From assembly GCF_024436055.1 (NCBI RefSeq), contig NZ_JANFNH010000007.1, forward strand, positions 101,082 to 165,081: 64,000 nucleotides of DNA, read 5' to 3'. The position numbers and the translations under genes were made by a program. Below the pieces are notes generated by a model. That model searched no databases and was not told where the DNA came from. It saw only the letters and a list, made by a program, of their open reading frames with translations. This DNA comes from Streptantibioticus rubrisoli (lineage in GTDB: Bacteria; Actinomycetota; Actinomycetes; Streptomycetales; Streptomycetaceae). Shown here piece after piece: positions 1 to 8,104 of the stretch. Each line of letters starts with the position of its first letter. The stretch's first letter is position 1.

Positions 1-1271
1 TCCTCCGCGTAGATGTCGTCCTCGCCCGACTTCTTCGGCTTGTCGAGCACGTGGTCGCGCTCGACCTCCATCTCGTTGGCGAAGCCGAGCAGCATCGGAA
101 TGGTGGGCAGGAACACCGACGCCGTCTCCCCGCGCCGCCGGGACCGTACGAAACGGCCCACGGCCTGCGCGAAGAACAGCGGGGTCGAGATCGTCGTGGC
201 GTAGACGCCCACCGCGAGCCGCGGTACGTCCACGCCCTCGGAGACCATCCGGACCGCGACCATCCACCGCTCGTCGGACCCGCTGAACTCGTCGATCTTC
301 TTGGACGCGCCCGCGTCGTCCGACAGCACCACCGTCGCCTTGGTCCCGGTGATCTCCCGGATCAGCTTGGCGTACGCGCGGGCCGCGTCCTGGTCGGAGG
401 CGATCACCAGACCGCCCGCGTCCGGAATGCCCTTTCTGACCTCGGTCAACCGCTGATCCGCTGCGCGCAGCACGTTGGGGATCCACTCACCGGTCGGCGC
501 CAGCGCGGTGCGCCAGGCCTGGCCGATGGCGTCCTTGGTCATCGGGTCGCCGAGCCGGGCGGCGATCTCGTCGCCCGCCTTGGTGCGCCACCGCATGTTC
601 CCGCTGTACGAGAGGAAGATGACCGGCCGCACCACACCGTCGGCGAGCGCGTTGCCGTATCCGTAGGTGTAGTCGGCCACCGAGCGCCGGATGCCGTCCG
701 GACCCTCCGCGTAGGAGACGAACGGGATGGGGTTGGTGTCGGAACGGAACGGCGTACCGGTGAGCGCCAGCCGCCGGGCCGCCGGTTCGAACGCCTCGAA
801 GCAGGCCTCGCCCCAGGACTTGGTGTCGCCGGCGTGGTGGATCTCGTCCAGGATGACCAGCGTCTTGCGCTGCTCGCAGCGGTTGCGGTGCAGCATCGGA
901 CGCACCCCGACACCCGCGTACGTCACCGCGACGCCGTGGTACTCCCTCGACACCGGGCCCGCGCTGTAGTCGGGGTCGAGCTTGATGCCTATCCGCGCGG
1001 CCGCCTCGGCCCACTGCTTCTTCAGGTGCTCGGTGGGCGCGACCACCGTGACCTGCTGCACCACGTGGTTGTGCAGCAGGTACGAGGCGAGGGTCAGCGC
1101 GAACGTGGTCTTGCCCGCGCCCGGCGTCGCCACGGCGAGGAAGTCACGCGGCTGACGCTGCACGTACGAGTCGAGTGCGGCCTGCTGCCAGGCACGCAGC
1201 TTCCCGGCCGTACCCCACGGGGCACGACCGGGAAAGGCGGGTGAGAGGTGGTGCGAGGCGGTGGTAGTCAC
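1..1271 (-). CDS. DEAD/DEAH-box (SF2) helicase, C-terminus cut by window edge
   Basis: This gene encodes a superfamily 2 DNA/RNA helicase ATPase whose coding frame runs off the left edge, so about 423 N-terminal residues are visible. It starts at a GTG with GGAG just upstream. The visible motifs, in order, are a P-loop (TPGAGKTTF, about residue 50), a DEIHHAGD motif II, the motif III-like LTGTPFR, and a motif VI-like QAVGRFVRSRRRG near the edge. This order fits the XPB/UvrB-like restriction-helicase fold used in repair or nucleic-acid remodelling; the substrate cannot be told from sequence. No other gene is visibly co-transcribed with it inside the window. Confidence 0.9.
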   Translation of the reverse strand, partial: MTTTASHHLSPAFPGRAPWGTAGKLRAWQQAALDSYVQRQPRDFLAVATPGAGKTTFALTLASYLLHNHVVQQVTVVAPTEHLKKQWAEAAARIGIKLDPDYSAGPVSREYHGVAVTYAGVGVRPMLHRNRCEQRKTLVILDEIHHAGDTKSWGEACFEAFEPAARRLALTGTPFRSDTNPIPFVSYAEGPDGIRRSVADYTYGYGNALADGVVRPVIFLSYSGNMRWRTKAGDEIAARLGDPMTKDAIGQAWRTALAPTGEWIPNVLRAADQRLTEVRKGIPDAGGLVIASDQDAARAYAKLIREITGTKATVVLSDDAGASKKIDEFSGSDERWMVAVRMVSEGVDVPRLAVGVYATTISTPLFFAQAVGRFVRSRRRGETASVFLPTIPMLLGFANEMEVERDHVLDKPKKSGEDDIYAE

Positions 1272-1465
1272 GGTCTCCGGGCGGGTCCGTCGGATCTGTC
1301 GGTCACGTCGGTCGGATACGAAAACCGTGACAGCTTACCGGCGCCCCCTCCCCGCCCCCCGCGGAACGCGGCGAGTCCACGCGGCGGTGCGACACAGCTC
1401 ACAGCGGCCCGTCCGCGGCGGCCGGTTGACGCACCCGGCACCAAGTCCCGTACCGCGCCCGGGCG

Positions 1466-2920
1466 TTACCGCTCGGGCCGCAGCCTGCCCGCCACCGCGA
1501 CGCCGACCAGCGCGACCGCCGTCGCCAGGCAGAACACCGCCGCGAAGGCCGCCGGATGAGCGTGCGCGCCCGCCGTGGGACCACCGGCGGCGACCGTACC
1601 GCCGCCCAGCGCGGCGAACAGCACTCCCCCGGCGGCCACCAACACCACGTTGGACAGCGCGTCGCACACCTGGAGCGCCGCCGAGTTGGCGCCCGCCTCC
1701 TGTGGTGGCGAGTACGTCAGCAGCAGCACGCTCATCGAGGCGATCACCAGCCCCATACCGAGCCCGCCCACGCACCACGCCACCGCCACGATCCACGCCG
1801 GTACCACCGGCAGCAGCGCCAGCGCCGCGCCGACCACCGCCATGCCGACCAGTCCCATCCCGGCCCGCACCAACCGCTCGCGGTACGGCTCCAGGCGCGG
1901 CCGGGACTGCACGAAGCTGCCCAGCGCCCAGGTCAGACCGCCCCCGGCGAGCGACAGCCCGGCCAGCGTCGGGGAGAGCTGGCGCCGGGTCACCAGCATC
2001 AGCGGAAGGAAGCTCTCGGCGGTCAGGAAGGATCCGGCCGCGATGCCGCGCAACAACACCACCGACGGCAGCCCGCGTCCGGCGCGGAACGTTCCCGGCG
2101 GCAGCAGCCGTACCGCCGACGGCACCAGCAGCGCCGCCCCCGCGACCGCGGGCGGCAGCGCCCACCAGTCGTGCACGTCCTGGCCCGCGTACTGCAGCAG
2201 CGCCGCGCCCGCCGAGATGCCCAGCGCCAGCGGGATCCGGCGCCGGTCGCGCACCGCGGCGGCGGCCTGGTCCGGGGGCGGTTCGACCGCCGCCCGGCGC
2301 AGCGCGGGCAGCGCGACCGAGACCGGCAGCGCCACCAGGACCGGGATGCCGAGGAACACCCAGCGCCAGCCCAGCTGTTCGGTCACCGCGCCGGAGACCA
2401 GCGGCCCGACGATGGACGGCACCACCCAGGACGCGGCGAACGCGGCCAGCACCGCGGGCCGCAGCCGCTGCGGGTAGGCGCGGCCCACCACCACGTAGAG
2501 CGCGACGATCAACAGCCCGCCGCCGACGCCCTGTACCGCCCGGCCCGCGATGAACGGCCACATGGCCCGCGCCGTGCCGGACACCACCAAACCGGCGGCG
2601 AAGCAGCCGATGCCGGTGCTCAGCGGTGCCAGCGGCCCCGACCGGTCGCACCACTGGCCGGACACCACCATCGCGACCAGGCTGGTGGTGAAGTAGCCGG
2701 AGAAGGCGAAGCCGTACAGCGACAGCCCGTGCAGATCGCGTGCCGCGACCGGCATCGCGGTGCCGACGGCGGTCGCCTCGAAGGCGACCAGCAGCACGAC
2801 CGAGACGATCCCCAGTGTCAACGCGCGGTAGCGACGGCTCAGCACCGTCTCCACCTGGTGCGTTGCGCCCGATATGGGCGGTATTTGCTGGTCGTTGAGG
2901 GGATCGTTCAGCGCGGCCAT
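1466..2920 (-). CDS. MFS transporter (probable drug/metabolite exporter)
   Basis: This gene encodes a 484-residue, largely hydrophobic membrane protein of the major facilitator superfamily. The motif GQWCDRSGPL after the second predicted helix matches the MFS motif-A loop (GxxxDRxG), and about 12-14 transmembrane segments follow. I chose the ATG giving MAALNDPLN because the frame further upstream is arginine/proline-rich non-protein-like sequence; the soluble N-terminus is then about 35 residues. It is a proton-coupled efflux carrier by family analogy, with unknown substrate. It is transcribed alone, ahead of the helicase gene and away from the tRNA-Cys locus. Confidence 0.88.
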   Translation of the reverse strand: MAALNDPLNDQQIPPISGATHQVETVLSRRYRALTLGIVSVVLLVAFEATAVGTAMPVAARDLHGLSLYGFAFSGYFTTSLVAMVVSGQWCDRSGPLAPLSTGIGCFAAGLVVSGTARAMWPFIAGRAVQGVGGGLLIVALYVVVGRAYPQRLRPAVLAAFAASWVVPSIVGPLVSGAVTEQLGWRWVFLGIPVLVALPVSVALPALRRAAVEPPPDQAAAAVRDRRRIPLALGISAGAALLQYAGQDVHDWWALPPAVAGAALLVPSAVRLLPPGTFRAGRGLPSVVLLRGIAAGSFLTAESFLPLMLVTRRQLSPTLAGLSLAGGGLTWALGSFVQSRPRLEPYRERLVRAGMGLVGMAVVGAALALLPVVPAWIVAVAWCVGGLGMGLVIASMSVLLLTYSPPQEAGANSAALQVCDALSNVVLVAAGGVLFAALGGGTVAAGGPTAGAHAHPAAFAAVFCLATAVALVGVAVAGRLRPER

Positions 2921-3095
2921 GGCGCCAGCGTAGGTCGGCTGGAGCTGGTCGGCGCCTGGCCGTGGCCGGTTTTCCCCGTCGTCCGATGGTCCTAGGCCGA
3001 CCGTTCGTGAACGCGGCGTGGCGGTCACGTTGCGACCCGCGCCCAACCGTTGACCCCGCCCCGGGGCGTCGGCCTATCGTCAAGAACATCAACCC

Positions 3096-3170
3096 GGCCG
3101 TGTGCCCGAGTGGTTGAGGGGCTCGCCTGCAAAGCGAGTTACACCGGTTCGATTCCGGTCACGGCCTCCA
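3096..3170 (+). tRNA. tRNA-Cys (anticodon GCA)
   Basis: The 75 bases fold as a tRNA. The acceptor arms are GGCCGTG and CACGGCC, the anticodon arm is CTCGC-CTGCAAA-GCGAG with GCA at loop positions 34-36, the variable loop is short, and the T arm is ACCGG-TTCGATT-CCGGT. The 3' CCA is encoded (3168-3170). It is immediately followed by two degenerate copies of its own 3' half. Confidence 0.93.
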
Positions 3171-3396
3171 GACAAGGAGCAACCACACCCGCCCGAGCGG
3201 TTGAGGGGCTCGCCTGCGCAGCATCCATCAGCGGGCTCCGCCCGCGGGGAGTTACACCGGTTCGATTCCCGCCACGGCCTCCAGACAAGGAGCAACCACA
3301 CCCGCCCGAGCGGTTGAAGGGCTCGCCTGCGCAGCATCCATCAGCGGGCTCCGCCCGCGGGGAGTTACACCGGTTCGATTCCCGCCACGGCCTCCT
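3171..3396 (+). repeat. Two tandem 113-bp tRNA-Cys-derived pseudo-tRNA units
   Basis: The unit 3171-3283 is repeated at 3284-3396 with one internal mismatch (G3205/A3318) and a changed last base. Each unit carries the D-arm stretch of the tRNA-Cys (cccgagcggttga, then ggctcgcctgc). A segment containing the hairpin gcgggctccgcccgc (3231-3245 in the first copy) follows, then the tRNA 3' end (gttacaccggttcgattcc ... cacggcctcc). The 5' acceptor strand is absent and the T stem is mismatched, so neither copy should fold as a working tRNA. They look like duplicated remnants of the neighbouring tRNA gene. Confidence 0.8.
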
Positions 3397-3411
3397 GCGG
3401 AAAACAAAGTC

Positions 3412-3442
3412 GGCGCCCACCGGTGAATTCACCGTGGGCGCC
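3412..3442. terminator. Hairpin terminator between tRNA locus and SLT gene
   Basis: GGCGCCCAC (3412-3420) pairs with GTGGGCGCC (3434-3442), and part of the loop is self-complementary. Read on the minus strand it is followed by the T-rich stretch GACTTTGTTTTCC, so it probably ends the transglycosylase transcript. It can also stop readthrough from the tRNA side. Confidence 0.75.
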
Positions 3443-3459
3443 ACCCTTTATGGAACCGG

Positions 3460-4203
3460 TCAGTACGCCGAGTTCACGTTGTCCATCGAACCGTAGCGGT
3501 GCGCCGCGTAATTGCAGGCGGCGGTGATGTTCGCGACCGGGTCGTAGATGTCGTGCGAAGTACCCGACACGTGGTACGCGTTGAACGTCGGGTCGATCAC
3601 CTGCAGCAGGCCCTTGGACGGAATGCCGTTGCGGGCGTTGATGTCCCAGTTGTTGATGGCGTACGGGTTGCCGCTGGACTCACGCATGATGTTGCGCTTG
3701 ATGCCCTCGTAGCTGCCGGGGATGCCGTGCTGGTGCATGATGTCCAGCGCCTGGCGGATCCAGCCGTCGAGGTTGTTCGGGTACGAGGGGGCCGGAGCGG
3801 CCTGCGCCGGGGCGGCCGGGCGGGACTCCGAGCGGCTCGCGGCCTGCGGCTGGTGGCGGCGGGCCTCGTTGGCCTTGTGCTGCGCGGCCTGGTGCTGCGC
3901 GGCCGCGTGCTGCTTGACCGCCTTGGCGGCCTGGGCGGCCTGCTGGGCGATGTCGGCCTGCTGGCTCTGGCTCTGGGCGGCCGAGCCGCTGTCGGACGTG
4001 CCGAACGCCATGGCGGCGGACATCACCGGGTTGCTGGGGTTGGCAGCGTGCGCCGATCCCGGAGCGACCGAAAAGGCCAGGACTGAGGCGCCGGCAACGG
4101 CGACACCGGCCGCGGAGAGCTTGTGCTTCCGGGTCAGGCCGTCGAGGTGCGTCAGGGTCGTCCGGGTCATGCGGTGAAGGGCGGGAAAGGCGGGCATGGG
4201 CAT
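3460..4203 (-). CDS. Secreted SLT-family transglycosylase
   Basis: This gene encodes a 247-residue secreted cell-wall lytic protein. An N-terminal signal peptide (hydrophobic core AAGVAVAGASVLAFSVAPG) probably ends at AHA|A. It is followed by an Ala/Gln/Lys/His-rich, coiled-coil-like linker (QQADIAQQAAQAAKAVKQ) and a C-terminal lysozyme-like SLT domain of about 95 residues. The motif MRESSGNPYAINNWD supplies the expected catalytic Glu, and GLLQVIDPTF is the conserved second motif. The enzyme should cleave peptidoglycan glycan strands, as in germination or growth remodelling. The start is uncertain among ATGs at 4203, 4197 and 4170. The 4203 start lies downstream of GGAGG at the end of a strongly folded leader. 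Confidence 0.88.
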   Translation of the reverse strand: MPMPAFPALHRMTRTTLTHLDGLTRKHKLSAAGVAVAGASVLAFSVAPGSAHAANPSNPVMSAAMAFGTSDSGSAAQSQSQQADIAQQAAQAAKAVKQHAAAQHQAAQHKANEARRHQPQAASRSESRPAAPAQAAPAPSYPNNLDGWIRQALDIMHQHGIPGSYEGIKRNIMRESSGNPYAINNWDINARNGIPSKGLLQVIDPTFNAYHVSGTSHDIYDPVANITAACNYAAHRYGSMDNVNSAY

Positions 4204-4221
4204 GGGTGAGTTGGTCCTCCA

Positions 4222-4341
4222 GGTCGCTGAGCCGCAGTCGCCCGTCCGGCACCTGAGTCCGGGCGACGCCTTCGCCTTTTCGGCGATAGGCGCCGCGTTC
4301 ATGTCCCACGGCGCCCTGCGGCTCGGCAATTCTTAGCGACC
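4222..4341 (-). promoter_or_regulatory. Structured 5' leader, candidate riboswitch (possibly c-di-AMP/ydaO class)
   Basis: The 120 nt before the transglycosylase RBS fold into a closed multi-arm RNA. The base stem GGTCGCT/AGCGACC (4335-4341 with 4222-4228) stacks on GAGCCGCAG/CTGCGGCTC (4316-4324 with 4229-4237), with a one-sided loop AAGAATTGCC. Inside are the hairpins GGCGCCG/CGGCGCC, CGCC-GAAAA-GGCG and GTCGCCCG/CGGGCGAC. The GGAGG of the gene follows the base stem within a few nucleotides, so folding could control translation. Actinobacterial rpf/SLT wall-lysis genes are known to be under c-di-AMP riboswitches. Assignment to that class is inference, since I could not align the consensus. 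Confidence 0.45.
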
Positions 4342-4415
4342 GGAAAATCGGCTCGCAAAGATGTGACCTACTACCCGCACTAGTGGAAAAGGGGTCGACC
4401 AGCGGGCACGAAAAA

Positions 4416-4438
4416 GGCCGCCACAGCACGTGGCGGCC
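4416..4438 (-). terminator. Intrinsic terminator of the molybdenum hydroxylase operon
   Basis: GGCCGCCAC (4416-4424) and GTGGCGGCC (4430-4438) form a 9-bp stem with a 5-nt loop. On the minus strand it is followed by TTTTT (4411-4415), a classical rho-independent terminator about 140 bases after the last gene of the operon. Confidence 0.85.
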
Positions 4439-4578
4439 CTGTTTACGGCACCTTTACGATTCCACTACGCGTCTTCGTAAGTGACCTGCGCCCTATGCGG
4501 AGGCTCACACACCGGGCGCCTTTCCGTCACCGTCCGTACCGCGCCCGTCACGCGGCCCGCGCAGACCGGACCCGGCGC

Positions 4579-6930
4579 TCAGCCCTGCCGGGCCACCGCC
4601 GTCTGCGGGCGGATCGGCAGCCGTCCCACCGGTCGGCCGGTCGCCGCCCGTACCGCCGCCGCGACCGCGGCGGGCGAGACCACCACCGGCACCGCGCTGA
4701 CCGCCTTCGCCCCGAAGGGCGCCACCACGTCCCGCTCCTCCACCAGCTTCACGATCCGCACCGGCGGCGCGTCCAGCGCCGTGGGCAGCGCGTAGCCGGT
4801 GAGCGACGGCCGCTTGACCGCGCCGCGCCCGGTACGCAGGTCCTCCATCAGCGCCATGCCCACACCCTGTGTGACGCCCGCCTCGATACGGGCCGCGACC
4901 TGGCGGGGGTTGAGCACCCGGCCGACGTCCTGGGCGACCGCCATGTCCACCACCCGGACGGTGCCGAGCTCGATGTCGACGTCGACCACCGCCCGGATCG
5001 CCGCGAAGGCCAGACCCACGAAGGCGTCCCCCTGGCCGGTCTCGTCCAGCTTCTCGGTGGGGTGCGGACGGCACTGCGCGGTGGCCCACAGTTCCTTGCC
5101 CTGGAGCGTCTCGGCGACCGTGGTGCTCAGTACTCCGTCGTACGAGGTGATCTTGCCGTCGGCGATGGTGAGCAACTCCACCGACATCCCGAACTTGGCG
5201 GCCAGCGGTTGCAGCAGCTGGGTGCGGACCATCTTCGCGGCGCGCTCGACCGCACCGCCGGACACCCAGGTGTGACGGCCACGGGCGGACGGCCCCGCGG
5301 GCGGCTGGTCGGTGTCGGCGGGCAGCACCGCCACCTCCTCCACTCCGAGGACCTCCTGCACGATCTGCCGGGCGAGGGTGGCGAAGCCCTGCCCGGTCTC
5401 CACCGCCGAGCAGATCACGGTCGCGGTGCCGCCCTGCACCCGGACGGTCGCCGTGGACACCTCGTCATGCCCCTCGGCGCCCAGCATGTGCACCATGCCC
5501 AGCGCGTAGCCGACCCCGCGGCGCACCGCCCCCGGCTCGCCCGCGCCCTCCGGGCCGCCCGGCAGCAGCCACTCCGCCTCGTCCTCGGCGGACGGCAGCG
5601 GCGGCAGTTCGGCGTCCCGTACCGCCCCCAGCAGTTCGGCGACCGGCGCCGGGCAGGTCACGGTCTGACCGGTGGGCAGCAGGTCGCCGGTGGCCATCAC
5701 ATTGCGCATCCGCAGCTCGGCCGGGTCCAGGCCCAGCTTGGCGGCGAGCTTGTCCATCTGCCCCTCGTACGCGGCGCACACCTGCATCGCACCCTCACCG
5801 CGCACATGCCCCGACGGCGGGTTGTTGGTGCGCACCGCCCAGCCCTCGACGAAGACGTGCGGCACCACATAGGGACCGGCGGCGAACGCCACCGCGGCGG
5901 CCAGCGCGTCGGAGGAGGCGTCCGCGTAGGCGCCCGCGTCCAGCAGCAGCTGCGCCTCGACCTTGACCAGCCGGCCCTCGGCATCGGCGTGGTGCCGGTA
6001 GCGCAGCAGCGCCGGATGCCGGTGGGCGTGCCCCAGGAAGGACTCCTCGCGGGTGGCGACCAGCTTGACCGGATGGCCGGTCTTCAACGCCAGCAGTCCC
6101 AGCGGGAGTTGGAAGCCGGGGTCCTCGCGGTCGGCCATCGCCCCGGGCACCCCGGTGACCACCACCTTGACCCGGTCGGTCTCAAGTCCGAAGCAGGCGG
6201 CAGCCATGTCGCGGTCGGCGTGCGGATCGGTGGAGGCCACGTACAGCTCGACCCCGCCGTCCGGGCGCGGTACGGCGAGCCCGGCCTCCGCGCCGATCGG
6301 GGCCGGGTCCTGGCGGCCGACCCGGTAGACGCCCTCGACCACCACCTCACCGGCCGCCGAGGGGTCGCCGAAGCGCAGCGGGATGTGCCGGATCAGATTG
6401 CCGTCCGGGTGCAACGGCGGTGCCTCGAACGCCTTCTCGGGGTCGGTGACCGGTTCCAGCACCTCGTACTCGACGATGATCGCGGCGGCGGCCAGCCGTG
6501 CGGTGTCGGGGTGGTCGGCGGCCACCGCGGCGATCGGCTCGCCGTGGTGGCGGACCACGTCGTGCGCGAAGACCGGGCGGTCGGCGACCCGGCGGCCGTG
6601 CATGGCGTCACCGGGTACGTCCGTGTGCGTGATGACCGCGCGCACTCCGGGCATCTCGGCGGCGTGCGTGGTGTCGATGGAGACGATGCGGGCGTGCGGG
6701 TGCGGGGAGCGCAGCACGGCCGCCCACAGCAGTCCCTCGGCCCACAGGTCGGCGGCGTACGGGAAGACGCCCTGGGTCTTGGCCGCCGCGTCGGCGGGCA
6801 GCAGGGAGGCACCGAGGCCGTGCTGGCTCTCCACGGCGGCGGGCGGAACGACCACGGTGGGGATCGCGGTCGCGGCGTCGGACCCAGCCGTTCCGTCCCC
6901 GCCCACGGAGGTGCCACGCACGGCGCTCAT
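4579..6930 (-). CDS. Xanthine dehydrogenase-family molybdopterin-binding (large) subunit
   Basis: This gene encodes the 783-residue molybdenum cofactor subunit of a heterotrimeric hydroxylase. The N-terminal part matches the a/b-hammerhead domain (KTQGVFPYAADLW, RSPHPHARI, EPIAAVAADHP), followed by the two Mo-binding domains (GPSARGRHTWVSGGA, QDVGRVLNPRQV). The start MSAVRGTS lies behind GGAGACAGGGA. It is the last gene of a FAD/[2Fe-2S]/Mo operon and follows the ferredoxin subunit by 40 bases. An oddity is that the C-terminal segment reads PFGAKAVSAVPVVVSPA, where the family normally has GAKG(V/M)GEPP. The catalytic Glu of the GE motif is therefore Ala, and RGFGA is RGEGA. It could be a divergent or non-xanthine member. 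Confidence 0.88.
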   Translation of the reverse strand: MSAVRGTSVGGDGTAGSDAATAIPTVVVPPAAVESQHGLGASLLPADAAAKTQGVFPYAADLWAEGLLWAAVLRSPHPHARIVSIDTTHAAEMPGVRAVITHTDVPGDAMHGRRVADRPVFAHDVVRHHGEPIAAVAADHPDTARLAAAAIIVEYEVLEPVTDPEKAFEAPPLHPDGNLIRHIPLRFGDPSAAGEVVVEGVYRVGRQDPAPIGAEAGLAVPRPDGGVELYVASTDPHADRDMAAACFGLETDRVKVVVTGVPGAMADREDPGFQLPLGLLALKTGHPVKLVATREESFLGHAHRHPALLRYRHHADAEGRLVKVEAQLLLDAGAYADASSDALAAAVAFAAGPYVVPHVFVEGWAVRTNNPPSGHVRGEGAMQVCAAYEGQMDKLAAKLGLDPAELRMRNVMATGDLLPTGQTVTCPAPVAELLGAVRDAELPPLPSAEDEAEWLLPGGPEGAGEPGAVRRGVGYALGMVHMLGAEGHDEVSTATVRVQGGTATVICSAVETGQGFATLARQIVQEVLGVEEVAVLPADTDQPPAGPSARGRHTWVSGGAVERAAKMVRTQLLQPLAAKFGMSVELLTIADGKITSYDGVLSTTVAETLQGKELWATAQCRPHPTEKLDETGQGDAFVGLAFAAIRAVVDVDIELGTVRVVDMAVAQDVGRVLNPRQVAARIEAGVTQGVGMALMEDLRTGRGAVKRPSLTGYALPTALDAPPVRIVKLVEERDVVAPFGAKAVSAVPVVVSPAAVAAAVRAATGRPVGRLPIRPQTAVARQG

Positions 6931-6970
6931 TCCCTGTCTCCGATCTCGCCGATCCCGCCGCTGCCAGGCG

Positions 6971-8104
6971 TCATACCAGTCCCCCGTCGTCCGCCGCACC
7001 CGAGGCCTGGTGCGGGATCAACGGAACCACGTTCTCCGGGGCCGGGTCCTGGCTCTCCTCGTCCTCTGCCTCATCCACCGCCGCGCGCTCGGCGACCACC
7101 TGCCGTACCGCGTCGAGCACGCCCCGGTAGCCGGAGCAGCGGCACAGGTTGCCGCTGAGCGCCTGCCGGGTCTCCAGTTCGGTCGGCCGGTGGTTGCCCG
7201 CGAGCAGGTCGTGCAGCGTCATCGCCATCCCGGGCGCGCAGAAGCCGCACTGCACCGCGCCGCAGTCGACCAGCGCCCGCTGTACGTCGGAGAGCTGGCC
7301 GCCCTGGGCCAGGCCCTCCACGGTGCGCACATCGCAACCGGCGGCGGTGGCGGCGGGCATCAGGCAGGAGGCGACCAGCCGTCCGTCGACCTGCACCGAG
7401 CACGCGCCGCACTCGCCCTGCTCGCAGCCGTCCTTGGCACCGGCGAGACCGAGCCGTTCGCGCAGCACGTACAGCAGGGACTCACCCAGCCAGGCGTCGG
7501 TGACCGGCCGGTCGGCGCCGTTGACCCGCAGCACATAGGAGGCGAGGGGGTGTTCGCTGTGCGGATCGGGCTCGGCGGCGGGCGGCTCGGGCTCCGGCTC
7601 GGCCGCGGCGTCAACCGGCGCCTGCGCATGGGCGGTTGGCGTCTCGGCCGCGGCGGGCTGGTCGCTCCACTCGCCGGGTGGGACGTGCGCGGGTTCCCGC
7701 GGGGCGGCCACCACCTGCCCCAGCGCGTACTCGCCGGACTCGTCACCGGAGTCGTCCGCGAACGGGACCGTCCACTGCTGGGGGGCGGCCGCGTCGGCGG
7801 CGTCCGGCCCGGGGTCGGGCAGGGACGTCGTCGGCCACTCGCCGGAACCGCCGTGGTCGGTGGGCGTGTCCCAACCGGCCGCGTCGCGCGGCGGTACGTA
7901 GCCGTGGCCGGGGGCGGCCAGCGGATCGGTGCCGGACGGGGTGGCCGCCAGGTCGTGGAACCGGTCGGCGAACGAGACGTGCATGGTCGCGTCGGCGTCG
8001 TACTCACCGCCGGGCGTCAGCGGCTGCCACACACCGTCGCCCGGCGCGAAGTCGTGCTCGGGCTGTCCGTTCATGCCCGCACCCGTCGTCCCGTCATCGC
8101 TCAC
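6971..8104 (-). CDS. Molybdenum hydroxylase [2Fe-2S] subunit with long acidic N-terminal extension
   Basis: This gene encodes a 377-residue electron-transfer subunit. The C-terminal 170 residues hold the two iron-sulfur domains. The plant-ferredoxin motif is DGCEQGECGACSVQVDG, and the helical domain has CGAVQCGFCAPGM and LSGNLCRCSGYRG, all ligand cysteines being present. The preceding ~190 residues are Pro/Glu/Ala/Asp-rich, apparently disordered, and absent from ordinary 150-200 residue homologues. The GTG start overlaps the stop of the FAD gene in a GTGA tetranucleotide (8101-8104), with GGGAGGG upstream, so the long N-terminus appears genuine and translationally coupled. A downstream start (MNGQPEHDF) would remove only about 10 residues. 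Confidence 0.87.
   Translation of the reverse strand: MSDDGTTGAGMNGQPEHDFAPGDGVWQPLTPGGEYDADATMHVSFADRFHDLAATPSGTDPLAAPGHGYVPPRDAAGWDTPTDHGGSGEWPTTSLPDPGPDAADAAAPQQWTVPFADDSGDESGEYALGQVVAAPREPAHVPPGEWSDQPAAAETPTAHAQAPVDAAAEPEPEPPAAEPDPHSEHPLASYVLRVNGADRPVTDAWLGESLLYVLRERLGLAGAKDGCEQGECGACSVQVDGRLVASCLMPAATAAGCDVRTVEGLAQGGQLSDVQRALVDCGAVQCGFCAPGMAMTLHDLLAGNHRPTELETRQALSGNLCRCSGYRGVLDAVRQVVAERAAVDEAEDEESQDPAPENVVPLIPHQASGAADDGGLV

Noticed and set aside
4495..7158. Long plus-strand open frame opposite the molybdenum hydroxylase genes
   Set aside because: It is Arg/His/Gly-rich with no recognisable domain, mirrors the opposite-strand gene's codon pattern and lacks a ribosome site; a GC-rich antisense artefact.
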